A DNA stretch of 64,000 bases from Roseibium sp. (GCA_017643215.1 JAEPNV010000001.1:496001-560000); one strand, 5' to 3'; shown: positions 53,568 to 62,555, counted from the first letter of the stretch. Notes: generated from the letters alone by a model not told the origin. Numbers and translations: made by a program.

Positions 53568-53972
53568 GTGAGCGACGAACAGCCCGTGGGCGAATTGACC
53601 CTGCGCACGATGGCCATGCCGGCCGACACCAACGCCGCCGGCGACATTTTCGGTGGCTGGGTCTTGAGCCAGATGGATCTGGCGGGCGGGATCGCGGCCG
53701 GCCAGCGGGCGGCGAGCCGAGTGGTCACAATCGCCGTGGACAAGATGAAATTCATCCGGCCGGTCCATGTCGGCGATGTTTTGTGCATCTACAGCCGGAT
53801 CGGCCGGATCGGCACGTCGTCCATGGAGGTGGAATTGGAGGCCTGGGCGCTGCGCCAACGGTTCGGCGTTCGCGAGAAAGTCACCCACGCGACTTTCACG
53901 ATGGTGGCCGTGGATGAGCACGGCAAGCCGCAAGCGGTGCCGAAGACCGCGCCGGCCGCCGCCGCCGGATAA
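53568..53972 (+). CDS. YciA-like acyl-CoA thioesterase (hotdog fold)
   Basis: 134 residues from a GTG at 53568 with GGAG eight bases upstream. The hotdog signature NAAGDIFGGWVLSQMDLAGG holds the catalytic Asp region, and VDKMKFIRPVHVGDVL follows. It hydrolyses acyl-CoAs to free acids in the cytoplasm. The end of the gene overlaps a convergent small ORF. Confidence 0.92.
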   Translation: MSDEQPVGELTLRTMAMPADTNAAGDIFGGWVLSQMDLAGGIAAGQRAASRVVTIAVDKMKFIRPVHVGDVLCIYSRIGRIGTSSMEVELEAWALRQRFGVREKVTHATFTMVAVDEHGKPQAVPKTAPAAAAG

Positions 53973-54252
53973 CGTCGGCGAACAGCCGTTCATCGATCGC
54001 GCAGAAACAGCCGCTGGCCCAGAGCCCGAGCAGGTCGACAAGTCGCGCGCGCCGCTCCGCATGGGACAAGGCAGGCAGGTGACGCGGCAATCCGCCGAAA
54101 ATGCGCAAGGTTTCGATCCGCGCAAGCACACAGTCTTCCGCCGCATCCAGCCAGGCATCACCGGCTGGACCAGCCGCAGATTGCCCGGAAAGCGCCTGGA
54201 CGGCAGACCGGTCCAGACCGTGGTCCCCGCCGGAAAAGGGGGGCTTTGACAT
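53896..54252 (-). CDS. Hypothetical protein overlapping yciA 3' end
   Basis: 118 residues from an ATG at 54252 with GGAGG five bases upstream, the best support that it is translated. Central part (VLARIETLRIFGGLPRHLPAL, then ERRARLVDLLGLWASGCFCAID) has a helical, coding-like composition. The last ~25 codons overlap the convergent thioesterase gene and are Pro/Arg/Ala-rich. No family recognised. Confidence 0.4.
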   Translation of the reverse strand: MSKPPFSGGDHGLDRSAVQALSGQSAAGPAGDAWLDAAEDCVLARIETLRIFGGLPRHLPALSHAERRARLVDLLGLWASGCFCAIDERLFADVIRRRRPARSSAPLAACRAHPRPPS

Positions 54253-54516
54253 AAAATCCTCCATCGGTTTCCCGAGGAGGACTGGCGCAATTTCAAGAAC
54301 ACCGCTTCGTTGCCCGTTCCGTATGGAACGCCTTGGCCACATCCCTGTTGCGGAAACCACCTTGCCCGGTCGGCAGGTTGGCGAGGGCGCCAGCCCTTCT
54401 CTTGATGATGGGCGGGTTATGCCATGACCCGGCGCCGTTGGCAACACCGTGACAAGTCCGCAAGTTGGGGCGACGATTGTGACCGCGGTGAATGCCGTAC
54501 GTCGGATCTGCCGGCG

Positions 54517-54741
54517 TCAGGGATTGCCGCAGCACGGGTCGCCCGCCTGGATCGGTGGGCACGGCACCGTGGCATAGGAACAAAACACACAACAATCGCC
54601 GTCCTTCGGCTTCAACACCGCTTTGCACGCCTTGCATTCATAAAACCATTGGCATGCGTCCGTCGGCATGGTTTCGGTTTCAATATGACCGCATGCGGGG
54701 CAGGTGAGTATGCTCTTCAGAACGGTGGTTTGTGTGGTCAT
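54517..54741 (-). CDS. GDCCVxC domain protein, mercury-resistance associated
   Basis: 74 residues from the ATG at 54741. The N-terminal zinc ribbon CPACGH...CKAC (~11-42) leads to the hallmark KDGDCCVFCSYATVPCPPIQ, and the protein ends DPCCGNP. Members of this family are often annotated beside mercury-transport genes, and some homologues contain selenocysteine in place of Cys. Here all positions are Cys. It lies four bases downstream of the MerT-like gene on the same strand. Confidence 0.85.
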   Translation of the reverse strand: MTTQTTVLKSILTCPACGHIETETMPTDACQWFYECKACKAVLKPKDGDCCVFCSYATVPCPPIQAGDPCCGNP

Positions 54742-54745
54742 GGTT

Positions 54746-55072
54746 TCACATCCGCAGGATGATGTAGTCGTTGATCCGGGTCTCGTTGAAAACGATAACC
54801 CATGCAAGAGCGGTTGACGCCGTGCTTGCCGAAAGCTTCCACTTCAGATGCCGTATCGTGCCGCTTTTATGTGACATCAACCACGCCAGTACGACCATGG
54901 CCGTTGCAAAGGCCAAGGCATAGTAGCTTACGGCAGCGATACTCCCGAAAATCGCCAGCCAGCTTCCTCCTGCGCCCAGCAACATGAATGCCAGGGGCAA
55001 GACACAACATGATGCGACCGCAAGGGCCGAGAACGAGGCAAAATAGCTGACACCAAGATAACTGCGCATCAT
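54746..55072 (-). CDS. MerT-like mercuric transport protein
   Basis: 108 residues from the ATG at 55072 (a second ATG follows immediately). Three membrane spans. The Cys pair in the first span (AVASCCVLPLAFMLLGAG) is the Hg(II) relay of MerT. No MerP or MerA gene is nearby. It is transcribed from a MerR-type promoter with a 19-bp spacer (55123-55153). Confidence 0.8.
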   Translation of the reverse strand: MMRSYLGVSYFASFSALAVASCCVLPLAFMLLGAGGSWLAIFGSIAAVSYYALAFATAMVVLAWLMSHKSGTIRHLKWKLSASTASTALAWVIVFNETRINDYIILRM

Positions 55073-55122
55073 GCGTCCTTTTTGGCAATCACGACATTGC
55101 GTTCTGACAGCGAACACGGACA

Positions 55123-55153
55123 TGTATAAATTCTGTAGTCACTACAGGATCAA
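55123..55153 (-). promoter_or_regulatory. MerR-type promoter/operator (19-bp spacer)
   Basis: On the minus strand the -35 TTGATC (55153-55148) and the -10 TATACA (55128-55123) are separated by exactly 19 bp, which contain the perfect dyad CTGTAGT-G-ACTACAG (55133-55147). Overlong spacers with a central dyad are the defining feature of promoters untwisted by MerR-family activators. The target is the MerT-like gene; merR is divergent. Confidence 0.88.
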
Positions 55154-55168
55154 GCAGGCCATGATCAC

Positions 55169-55558
55169 ATGATCGCGATAGGTGAGGCGTCCCGGCAAAG
55201 CGGGGTCGGAATTGAGACAATCCGGTACTATGAACGTGTGGGTCTTGTTCCAAGACCGGAACGAGCCGCCAACAACCGGCGCCTATATTCCGCAGCGGAC
55301 GTTGGCCGGCTGCGTTTTCTCAAGAAATGCCGTGACTTAGGCTTCGCGCTCGCAGATGCGAAGACGCTCCTCGACCTCTCCGAGCAATGCAGCGATGACT
55401 GCCGATCGGTCAAGGAACTGGCCGACATCCACATTGCCGATGTGCGCAGGAAAATCAGCGAACTCACTGAACTGGAGGCCGCGTTGAATGAACTCACAGC
55501 CAATTGTGCGAGCGGAAACGTTGCGTGTCCGATGCTTGGCCGTCTGCGAAGCAAATAG
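55169..55558 (+). CDS. merR: MerR-family regulator (mercury-type)
   Basis: 129 residues from the ATG at 55169. The N-terminal helix-turn-helix reads IGEASRQSGVGIETIRYYERVGL. The dimerisation helix is followed by effector-loop Cys residues: QCSDDC near residue 80 and NC-x6-CP near the C terminus, close to the three-Cys pattern of Hg(II)-sensing MerR. It should activate the divergent MerT-like/GDCCVxC genes through the 19-bp-spacer promoter. Confidence 0.88.
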   Translation: MIAIGEASRQSGVGIETIRYYERVGLVPRPERAANNRRLYSAADVGRLRFLKKCRDLGFALADAKTLLDLSEQCSDDCRSVKELADIHIADVRRKISELTELEAALNELTANCASGNVACPMLGRLRSK

Positions 55559-55620
55559 CGTCAATTGTACCCACGAATGGGACCGTCCGAAGCGTGAGGA
55601 CCGGGGCGCTTGGACCGATC

Positions 55621-56343
55621 TCAGGCGGGAACCGGGTCGGTTTGGGACCGGTCGTAGTCAATCCGGCCGTCGACCAGATGAATGCGCCGGTGCATGCGCG
55701 TCGCGATGTCCATGTCATGGGTGACGGAAATAATTGTGGTGTCCTTTGTTGAGACGATATCTTTAAGGGTCTGGAACACCTGTTCGGTCGCATGGCTGTC
55801 GAGGCTGCCGGTGGGTTCGTCCGCAAGGATCAGCGGCGGCGCGTTGGCGAGCGCGCGGGCAACGGCAACGCGCTGGCGCTGCCCGCCGGAGAGTTGGGCC
55901 GGACGCCGGTTCAGTAAGTCTCCGAGCCCGAAATTCGCCAAAAGATCGGTCGCCCTTTGTTTCTGATCCCGTTTGGAGAGCCGGGCGAGTTTTTGCATCG
56001 GAACCATGACGTTTTCCAATGCGGTGAATTCCGGCAGCAGGAAGTGGAATTGAAAGACGAAGCCGATTTGCTCAAGACGCAGGTCGGCCAATTCCACTCT
56101 GGAACGTGCATGGGTCGGATGTCCGTTGATCAGGACCTCCCCGCGTGTCGGCCGGTCGAGCAGTCCGAGCAAATAAAGCAGCGAGGATTTGCCCGATCCG
56201 GACGGCCCGGTGATGGCCACGAACTCGGACCGTCCGATCTGTAGATTGACATCCTCCACCAGCGTGACCGGGACGACCCCGGGCAGGATCCGGGTCAGGT
56301 TCCGCGTTTCCAGAAGCGGTGCATCGGGAGAAGACCCAAGCAT
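55621..56343 (-). CDS. ABC transporter ATP-binding protein (LolD/MacB type)
   Basis: 240 residues. Walker [11 protein letters not shown]-loop region, signature [15 protein letters not shown], Walker [13 protein letters not shown] and switch His in SVTHDMD. The MacB/LolD class works with FtsX-fold permeases that extrude substrates from the periplasm or membrane rather than across it. Five bases separate its start from the permease stop. Confidence 0.94.
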   Translation of the reverse strand: MLGSSPDAPLLETRNLTRILPGVVPVTLVEDVNLQIGRSEFVAITGPSGSGKSSLLYLLGLLDRPTRGEVLINGHPTHARSRVELADLRLEQIGFVFQFHFLLPEFTALENVMVPMQKLARLSKRDQKQRATDLLANFGLGDLLNRRPAQLSGGQRQRVAVARALANAPPLILADEPTGSLDSHATEQVFQTLKDIVSTKDTTIISVTHDMDIATRMHRRIHLVDGRIDYDRSQTDPVPA

Positions 56344-56348
56344 GACCG

Positions 56349-57587
56349 TCAGGTGGCTCCCCGGATGATGTCGACGGGATTGAGCTGGGCGGCCCGGCGC
56401 GCGGGCAAATATCCGGCAATGCCCGAGGACAGCAGCGCCAGCGCGGCGGCAATGAGATAGTGGATCGGCGAAATGAAGATCGGCATTTGGGTTACCTCGG
56501 CGCCGACGGAGTATTCGAACTCGATCGTTGCCATGTATCGCGACAGGGCGTATCCGAGTGCAGACCCGGCGACCGCCCCGAAAAGACCGATGACGAGCCC
56601 TTCGATGGCGAAGATCATCTGCATATCCGTTTCACGAAAGCCGAGAGATTTCAGGATCGCGATGTCGCGCGCCTTCTCGTGAACGATCGTCGAGATGATG
56701 TTGAAGATCCCGAAGCCGGCGACCAGCAGGATCGCGCCGACGACCGTGTACATGATGATATTGCGGATCGTGAAGGCCTCCATCAGCCCCTCGTTGGCCT
56801 CGATCCACGACACGGCCTTGTAGCCGAGCTGCCGTTCGGCGCGCGCCGCAACATCGTTTGCGTCATCGATCGTTGCAAGCCGGATCGTGATCCGGTTGAT
56901 GATGTTTGGCTTTTCCAGAAGGATCTGGGTGGCTTTGAGCGGCGCATAGGCAAGACCCTCGTCGCTGGCGGTCACGCCGGTGTGGAACAACCCGACAACC
57001 TTGAACCGCTTGGACAGGCCGGCGGCCGAGGTCAGCGTGATCATGTCGCCGAGCGCCGCGCCGAGGCGGTTCGCCGCCGTGTCGCCGATGACAAGACCGT
57101 TCGCCGTCGACGCCAGATCCAGGAAGCGGCCCTGGCGCATGTCCTCGGCAATCTGCGACACTTGAAGCTGGCGGTCGGGCACAACGCCGACGATTGTCAC
57201 GCCCAGGTCCTGGCCGCTGTAGCGCAGAACGGCTTGGCCGCTGAGGCTTTGGGCCATGTTGCCCGGGACCCATTCGCGCAGTGACACGAGCGCTTCGGTT
57301 GGATTGCGAATACCGCGCAAGTCCTCCAGCGGCCTCAGGCCGTGAATGGCGGTGGCATCATAGACACGGCTGGCCGGCTGGACCGTCGCCACCCGCTTTT
57401 CATCCTGGATTTCCACATGCGGGATCGCGTTGATCAAGGTGTCGACGAAATCGCGTTGCGATCCTTCCATCAGCGCCGCCATCGCGATCGAAAACCCGAC
57501 TCCCAGCGCAACGCCCAGCGTGGAGACAATGGTCTGGCGCAGGCGGCTTCTGATATGCGTCGCCGCGATTTTGAACTGCAGCATCAT
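56349..57587 (-). CDS. ABC transporter permease (MacB_PCD/FtsX)
   Basis: 412 residues. N-terminal span (~20-40), a large periplasmic core domain (~45-280) and three C-terminal FtsX spans (~288-310, ~335-365, ~375-400). SLGFRETDMQMIFAIEGLVIGLFGAVAG and DIAILKSLGF are the family signatures. It overlaps the adaptor gene by four bases (ATGA). The core is MacB-like, not LolCE-like in context. Confidence 0.92.
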   Translation of the reverse strand: MMLQFKIAATHIRSRLRQTIVSTLGVALGVGFSIAMAALMEGSQRDFVDTLINAIPHVEIQDEKRVATVQPASRVYDATAIHGLRPLEDLRGIRNPTEALVSLREWVPGNMAQSLSGQAVLRYSGQDLGVTIVGVVPDRQLQVSQIAEDMRQGRFLDLASTANGLVIGDTAANRLGAALGDMITLTSAAGLSKRFKVVGLFHTGVTASDEGLAYAPLKATQILLEKPNIINRITIRLATIDDANDVAARAERQLGYKAVSWIEANEGLMEAFTIRNIIMYTVVGAILLVAGFGIFNIISTIVHEKARDIAILKSLGFRETDMQMIFAIEGLVIGLFGAVAGSALGYALSRYMATIEFEYSVGAEVTQMPIFISPIHYLIAAALALLSSGIAGYLPARRAAQLNPVDIIRGAT

Positions 57588-58597
57588 GATCCGTTATCGG
57601 AGCCGAGGACCCGCACGGTCTGCCCCTCCTCAAGGTCTTCGCGGTACGGATTGACCACCCGGCTGTCCTCGCCCAGCCCCTCAAGCACCTCCACCGCCCG
57701 GGTGCCGCGGATGCCGGTCTTGACCCAGGTCTTTTCCAGGTCGCCGTCCGCCTGCACGATCCAGACCGATTGACCGTCCAGCGCCGACACGGGAACCAGA
57801 AGCACGTTCTCCACTTCCCGCGTGACAATGTTGAGTTCCACCGTCATGCCAATGCGCAGCGGCGTGTCGTCCGGCAGGCCCAGATAAACGCGGTAGTTCT
57901 TCAGAACCGGGTCGCCTTTCGGCGTGATCCGGGTCACCGTGGCCTCCAGGACCGCGTCCGGAAACGCATCGGCGCGGATCAGGGCCTTTTGGCCCGGGGC
58001 AACCTTCGGGATATCTTCTTCGTTGACTTCCGCAACAAGGTGCAAGGGACGGGGCTGACCGATCCAGAACAGGATTTCGCCAGGTTCGGCCACCTCGCCG
58101 ACCGATCCGTCCTGACGCAGGACAACGCCGGTCATCGGCGCGACAAGCTGGTAGTCGTTCAGCCGCTCGCGCTGGGCGGCGATCAGGGCTTCCACCTGGA
58201 CGAGCTGGCTCTGGGCGCGATCGTAAATATGCTGGCTGATCACCCTGCGTTCCAGGAGCTCCAGGGCGCGCTCCTGTTCGGCCTGCGCCAAGGTGCGGCG
58301 GGCTTCGAGCTCCCGAAGCGTGGCCCGCGCGTCACCGCTGTCCAATTCGGCAAGCTGCGCATCCTTGACGACCTCATCGCCCTCGCAATGGCACAGCGAC
58401 ACGATCCGTTCCCGGACGACGGCCGTGACCTTGGCCCAGTTTTCCGGTTCCACCACAGCGGTTGCATAAACAACATCGGCAGCGGTGCCGCGGTAGGGCT
58501 GCGTGACGGCAACGTCCATGGGCCGACCGACCCACCAAGCCATCGCTACCACGGAACACAGCGCTGCGATCGCAACGACAATCGCGGTCCGTGCCAT
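57584..58597 (-). CDS. HlyD/RND-type periplasmic adaptor subunit
   Basis: 337 residues. An N-terminal anchor (~5-22), lipoyl half (TAVVRERIVSLCHCEGDEV), a coiled-coil hairpin of ~75 residues (ALELLERRVISQHIYDRAQSQ), the second lipoyl half (LVAPMTGVVLRQDGSVGE) and a beta-barrel domain. It joins the ABC permease to an outer-membrane channel. The CHC pair in the first lipoyl half is unusual for this position. The ATG at 58597 has GGAGGAAAC upstream. First gene of the three-gene operon. Confidence 0.9.
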   Translation of the reverse strand: MARTAIVVAIAALCSVVAMAWWVGRPMDVAVTQPYRGTAADVVYATAVVEPENWAKVTAVVRERIVSLCHCEGDEVVKDAQLAELDSGDARATLRELEARRTLAQAEQERALELLERRVISQHIYDRAQSQLVQVEALIAAQRERLNDYQLVAPMTGVVLRQDGSVGEVAEPGEILFWIGQPRPLHLVAEVNEEDIPKVAPGQKALIRADAFPDAVLEATVTRITPKGDPVLKNYRVYLGLPDDTPLRIGMTVELNIVTREVENVLLVPVSALDGQSVWIVQADGDLEKTWVKTGIRGTRAVEVLEGLGEDSRVVNPYREDLEEGQTVRVLGSDNGS

Positions 58598-58726
58598 GTT
58601 TCCTCCTTCCGGCCGCCCGGCCTACCTTGCGGGCCCGCATGATTGCCTGCCTTGGCCTGGATCAAAACTGCCGGCAAGCGCCGCTACATATGCACCGAAC
58701 GAGGAGCAGGGCCGATGTGGCAATGG

Positions 58727-59725
58727 CTAGGCGTCCACGACCTTCACGACCAGTTTGCCGGTGTTTGTGCCCTCAAACAGCTTGTTGATCGCGACCGGCG
58801 CCTGGTCGAGCCCATCCACGACGTCCAGCCGGTAGGTCAGTTTGCCGGCTGCGATGAGTTTTCCGAGTTCGGCGAAAATGGCCGGGTACGTGTCGAAATG
58901 GTCGGTCATGACAAAGCCTTTGAGCGACAGCCGCCGGCGAATGATGGCGGTCATGTCCGGATACTCGTCGGGACGGTCGCCGTTATAGACGGAGATAAAG
59001 CCGCACATGACCATCCGGCCGTGGGCTTTCATGTGCCGGAGCGCGGCCGCGAACGGTTTGCCGCCGACATTTTCGAAATGAAGGTCGATGCCGTCCGGGG
59101 CAAAGGCCGCCAATCCGGCATCCAGGTCGTCCGTCCGATAGTTGAGGGCCGCGTCAAAACCGAGATCGTCGACCAGCCAGCGGCATTTTTCCGGCGTCCC
59201 GGCAATGCCAATGACCCGCAGCCCGAGCGCCTTGCCAATCTGTCCAACAAGCGAGCCGACGGAGCCCGCCGCGCCGGTGACGCACAACGTCTCGCCGGCT
59301 TTGGGTTCGCCGACCTTGACCAGACCATGATAGGCGGTGGCCCCCGCCAGACCGAAGACACCCATGTAGTCTTCCATGGAGACGGTCGGCGGCACCACGG
59401 TGAGTTGGCCGGGCGCAACATCCAGCCGCTCGGTCCATCCGGTAAATCCGGTCACCCAGTCGCCGGTCGAATAGGCATCCGTCCGGCTGTCCTCGACGAT
59501 CCCGATGCCCAGTGAGCGCATGGTGTCGCCGATGGCCACGGGTGGCAAATAACTCTTGGTGTCCGGCGACACCCAGCCGCGCATGGCTGGATCAAGCGAT
59601 ACGTAGGCCACTTTGACGCGCGCCTGTCCGTCGGCAAGGGGTGGCAGGTCGTCCTGCACACGCTCGAATGTCTCCGGCGAAAAACGCCCGGACGGGCGGG
59701 ACTTCAGAATATAGCGGACATTCAT
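58727..59725 (-). CDS. NADP-dependent MDR oxidoreductase (CurA/leukotriene B4 dehydrogenase-like)
   Basis: 332 residues from the ATG at 59725. Medium-chain dehydrogenase without zinc ligands: DPAMRGWVSPDTKSY, LGLAG-like FGLAGATAYHGLVKVGEPK, the nucleotide motif GAAGSVGSLVGQIGKALG and FENVGGKPFAAALRHM. Family members reduce alpha,beta-double bonds of enones with NADPH. It lies 55 bp downstream of slyX on the same strand. Confidence 0.92.
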   Translation of the reverse strand: MNVRYILKSRPSGRFSPETFERVQDDLPPLADGQARVKVAYVSLDPAMRGWVSPDTKSYLPPVAIGDTMRSLGIGIVEDSRTDAYSTGDWVTGFTGWTERLDVAPGQLTVVPPTVSMEDYMGVFGLAGATAYHGLVKVGEPKAGETLCVTGAAGSVGSLVGQIGKALGLRVIGIAGTPEKCRWLVDDLGFDAALNYRTDDLDAGLAAFAPDGIDLHFENVGGKPFAAALRHMKAHGRMVMCGFISVYNGDRPDEYPDMTAIIRRRLSLKGFVMTDHFDTYPAIFAELGKLIAAGKLTYRLDVVDGLDQAPVAINKLFEGTNTGKLVVKVVDA

Positions 59726-59780
59726 CACGGCAACGGGTCCTCGTGGGTTATCAGTCGAAGGGCCGGTGGGCCTGGTTCGC

Positions 59781-59993
59781 TCAGTAGTGCGGCGGTTTCC
59801 CGGCCTCGTGGCCTGGAAGGGCGTTTTCAATCAGCTCCTCGACCTGGTCGGTCATGTCCGCGAGCCGGCGGGTCAGCCGGTCGATCTGGCGGCCTTGTTC
59901 AATGACAACGCCGTTCAATTCGTCAAGGGTGCGTACCGCATGCGCCAGATCCATTTCAAGCTTTTCAATACGCGCGTCGGCATCATCTGACAT
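59781..59993 (-). CDS. slyX: SlyX protein
   Basis: 70 residues. One long coiled coil (RIEKLEMDLAHAVRTLDELN, then VVIEQGRQIDRLTRRLADMT) with the SlyX C-terminal end in PPHY. Cytoplasmic, function not established. Upstream of and co-directional with the MDR oxidoreductase, divergent from the GST gene. Confidence 0.92.
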   Translation of the reverse strand: MSDDADARIEKLEMDLAHAVRTLDELNGVVIEQGRQIDRLTRRLADMTDQVEELIENALPGHEAGKPPHY

Positions 59994-60226
59994 GGGTCTT
60001 CACTCGCGTTCAGGACCGGGACTGATCCGCGTGTCAGCCGGGTCTCAAAGGCCCCTCTGGCATGGTGTTTTAGCCCGGGCCATCGGCCACGTAAATTCAT
60101 CGGCTAAATGCGATGGGTTTATTTTTATATCATGGCCCCTACATAGGCGGTGCGGCGCTGTGTCGTCTCCAATTCGAAAACAGGTTTGAGCCTGTCCCCC
60201 CCGATTTACCTATCCGAAAGTGCACC

Positions 60227-60931
60227 ATGCCCCAGTTGTCCGACTATCAGATCACCCAGAAATGGCCCGCCCAACATCCGGACCGGCTGCAACTTTATTC
60301 CCTGCCCACGCCCAACGGCATCAAGGTTTCCGCGATGCTGGAGGAGACGGGTCTTGCTTACGAGCCGCATCTGGTCAGCTTTTCAACGGACGACCAGATG
60401 ACGCCGGAGTTTTTGTCGCTCAATCCCAACAACAAGATCCCGGCGATCATCGATCCGAACGGACCGGACGGCGCGCCTCTGGCGCTTTGGGAATCGGGCG
60501 CCATCCTGATTTATCTCGCCGAAAAGACCGGCCAATTCCTGCCGGCCGATCCGGGCGAGAAATACGAGACGATCCAGTGGCTCATGTGGCAGATGGGCGG
60601 ACTTGGCCCGATGTCCGGCCAGGTCGGTTTCTTTCACAAGTTCGCCGGCAAGGACTTTGAGGACCGCCGCCCGTTCGAACGCTATCGCGACGAGGTCAAG
60701 CGCCTTCTGGGCGTTCTTGACCGCAGGCTGGAGGGCCGCGAGTTCATCATGGGCGGCGACTACACGATCGCCGACATGGCGTCCTGGCCGTGGGTGCGCA
60801 CGATCGATGGTTTTTATGAGGCCGGTGAACACGTCGGCCTTATGGACATGAAAAACGTCTTGCGCTGGCTGGAGACGTGCAAAAGCCGGCCGGCCAGCGA
60901 AAATGCCGTCAACATCCCCGCGCGCGACTAG
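60227..60931 (+). CDS. Glutathione S-transferase
   Basis: 234 residues from the ATG at 60227. The thioredoxin-fold N domain (LQLYSLPTPNGIKVSAMLEETGL) includes NPNNKIPAIID and ESGAILIYLAEK, the glutathione-binding cis-Pro and ES motif. The helical C domain has FIMGGDYTIADMASWPWV. It resembles the YghU/YfcG-like nu class, in which Thr/Asn rather than Tyr or Ser activates glutathione. Confidence 0.93.
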   Translation: MPQLSDYQITQKWPAQHPDRLQLYSLPTPNGIKVSAMLEETGLAYEPHLVSFSTDDQMTPEFLSLNPNNKIPAIIDPNGPDGAPLALWESGAILIYLAEKTGQFLPADPGEKYETIQWLMWQMGGLGPMSGQVGFFHKFAGKDFEDRRPFERYRDEVKRLLGVLDRRLEGREFIMGGDYTIADMASWPWVRTIDGFYEAGEHVGLMDMKNVLRWLETCKSRPASENAVNIPARD

Positions 60932-61099
60932 CCGCGTCATTGCCGGCGGCGGATCTTGTCCGTGCGCCGCCGCGACCGGTCCGGTTTGCCGATCGCTCTT
61001 GCGGATCCGTTCTGGCCGGCGTCGCGTCACACGGAGCCCGGTCTTGCGTCCTTGGTCCTGGAACCATCATGTGGTGATGGCCGGACAACGGGGAGAGTG

Positions 61100-62110
61100 A
61101 TGGCGGACCAGACCAATGCGAGCCTGAAGATCATCCAGGCTGCGAATGCCTGCTTTGGAACGATGCGTTTCGTCGACGCATGCGAAGCAACGCATTTCCA
61201 ATACAACATCATGTTTTCAAACGGCCAATTGCCGAGCATCTATTGTGCCGATGATCCGGCGCAATCGGATAATTCGGTCCGGTTGCGACCGCGCCACAAG
61301 GATGGCTTCTGTGCGATCGGTGCCCAGACCCGCCTTTATTTCGCGGTTGCCGGCTTGACTGGTCAAATCCAGAACCTGGAAACGGCGCTCTCCACCGACA
61401 TGGCGCTTGTTGGAGGACCGGTCTACCAATCCCGCTACTATGTATTCGTCCGCCTTGGTGTCGACCGCGACACGATTCAGGGGAATTTGGGGGGCCTGAT
61501 CCATCAGGCCACGGCCGTCACCACCCAACAACTGATCGATCTCAATGCCGCTCGCGAAGACCCGCCGGCGACCCAAGTCCTTTATGTCAATCAGGGCGCG
61601 CTCCTTGGCACGTTTTGGGTCAGCAAGCTGCCGTATTGGACCACGCCGGCCGATGCTGCGCCGAACCGCCTCTACCGTCCCCTTGATCTGATCGATTTTG
61701 AAATTGAGGCCGAGCAGGTCCCGGTGGCGCAGGGCGACGACATGGCCGCGGTGCTCGACCTCGTACCGGAGGATGACGAGGACATCCACTATGGCCATTC
61801 GCTGATCACCGGGCCCGGACTCCAGGCCTATTACGGCGCGCAAAACTATGACAATGGCCGGGGCGGCACGATCCCGGGCGCGACCATTTGGGCCAATCTC
61901 TTCCGCCTTGGGGCGTTCAAGCAATATCACGGGCTGTCCGCAAATGGTGTAGCGGGCGCGGCCACCGAGATCCTGCCGGACGCGGAAATCTACTCCCTCG
62001 ACATGTTCGATTTTTATCCCGACTATTCCGAGGACCGGGACGACGATGCCAAGGCGGCGCTCCAACTCCCGGCGATCTGCAACATGATCAGCAATTTCGT
62101 CGACAACTGA
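61100..62110 (+). CDS. Unrecognised 336-residue protein
   Basis: 336 residues from the ATG at 61100 (SD GGGGAGAG). No signal peptide or membrane segment; the composition is acidic toward the C terminus (LDLVPEDDEDIHYGHSLI; MFDFYPDYSEDRDDD). The central part is rich in aromatic residues (YQSRYYVFVRLGVDRD; GLQAYYGAQNYDNGRGG). Codon use is like the neighbours. No motif I can assign. Its stop is followed at once, in frame, by the remnant of a transposase C terminus, so the locus has seen insertion. Confidence 0.7.
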   Translation: MADQTNASLKIIQAANACFGTMRFVDACEATHFQYNIMFSNGQLPSIYCADDPAQSDNSVRLRPRHKDGFCAIGAQTRLYFAVAGLTGQIQNLETALSTDMALVGGPVYQSRYYVFVRLGVDRDTIQGNLGGLIHQATAVTTQQLIDLNAAREDPPATQVLYVNQGALLGTFWVSKLPYWTTPADAAPNRLYRPLDLIDFEIEAEQVPVAQGDDMAAVLDLVPEDDEDIHYGHSLITGPGLQAYYGAQNYDNGRGGTIPGATIWANLFRLGAFKQYHGLSANGVAGAATEILPDAEIYSLDMFDFYPDYSEDRDDDAKAALQLPAICNMISNFVDN

Positions 62111-62269
62111 CCGTCAGACTTCGCAGGCAAGCAAAAAGGACGGTGGTGGCCCGTGCCCAAAGCCTTCAAGGGCCACGTCCTGGCCGTCAGGCCCAGCGCG
62201 CATGACGGTCAATACGGCGTCTTCTTCGGGGCCAACAGGGTCGCCAAAATCGACCTTTCAACCCTATGA
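62111..62269 (+). pseudogene. 3' remnant of a transposase (integrase-core, IS481-like) gene
   Basis: After the upstream stop codon the same frame reads through KGRWWPVPKAFKGHVLAVRP and then DGQYGVFFGANRVAKIDL before a TGA at 62267-62269. The pattern W-x-V-P-x-A-F-x-G-x-x-L-A-x-R-P and F-F-G-A-x-x-x-A-x-I-D-L matches the C terminus of integrase-core (IS481-like) transposases as I remember them. Only about 45 codons remain. The following GGTGTCAGCGATGTCCCCG resembles DNA seen after such genes. Confidence 0.55.
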
Positions 62270-62321
62270 AGGTGTCAGCGATGTCCCCGAACACGTGTCA
62301 ACCATCTCCCAAGACTAAACA

Positions 62322-62500
62322 TCGGGGGCCGGGGCGGCATGGTGTCCGGCGCAGGACGGGAGAGCGGCCGCGACCACAGTGGCTCGCCGATCCCGGCTCG
62401 GGGGCCGGGATGACATTTCGTGGGGGCGGACGCCGAGTAAAGGCGCGATCTCACCCCGCCCTTGATCGTCATCCCATGGCTTGACCATGGGACCCATACC
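62322..62500. repeat. Mosaic of short GC-rich palindromic modules
   Basis: Contains a 22-nt block (62324-62345) also present inside MITE copy 2 (62783-62804), then CCCGGC-N6-GCCGGG near 62393 and CCCATGG-CTTGA-CCATGGG near 62474. No ORF is convincing. Such modules are typical of dispersed intergenic repeats. Confidence 0.55.
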
Positions 62501-62555
62501 GCGATGTCGCCACCAGCTGTCCAGTTCCGTTTGGAAAAAGACGGGCATGGATGCC

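Noticed and set aside
58653..58667. TTGGC-N4-ATCAA, possible FNR box before the ABC operon
   Set aside because: Two mismatches in one half-site; expected by chance at this length.
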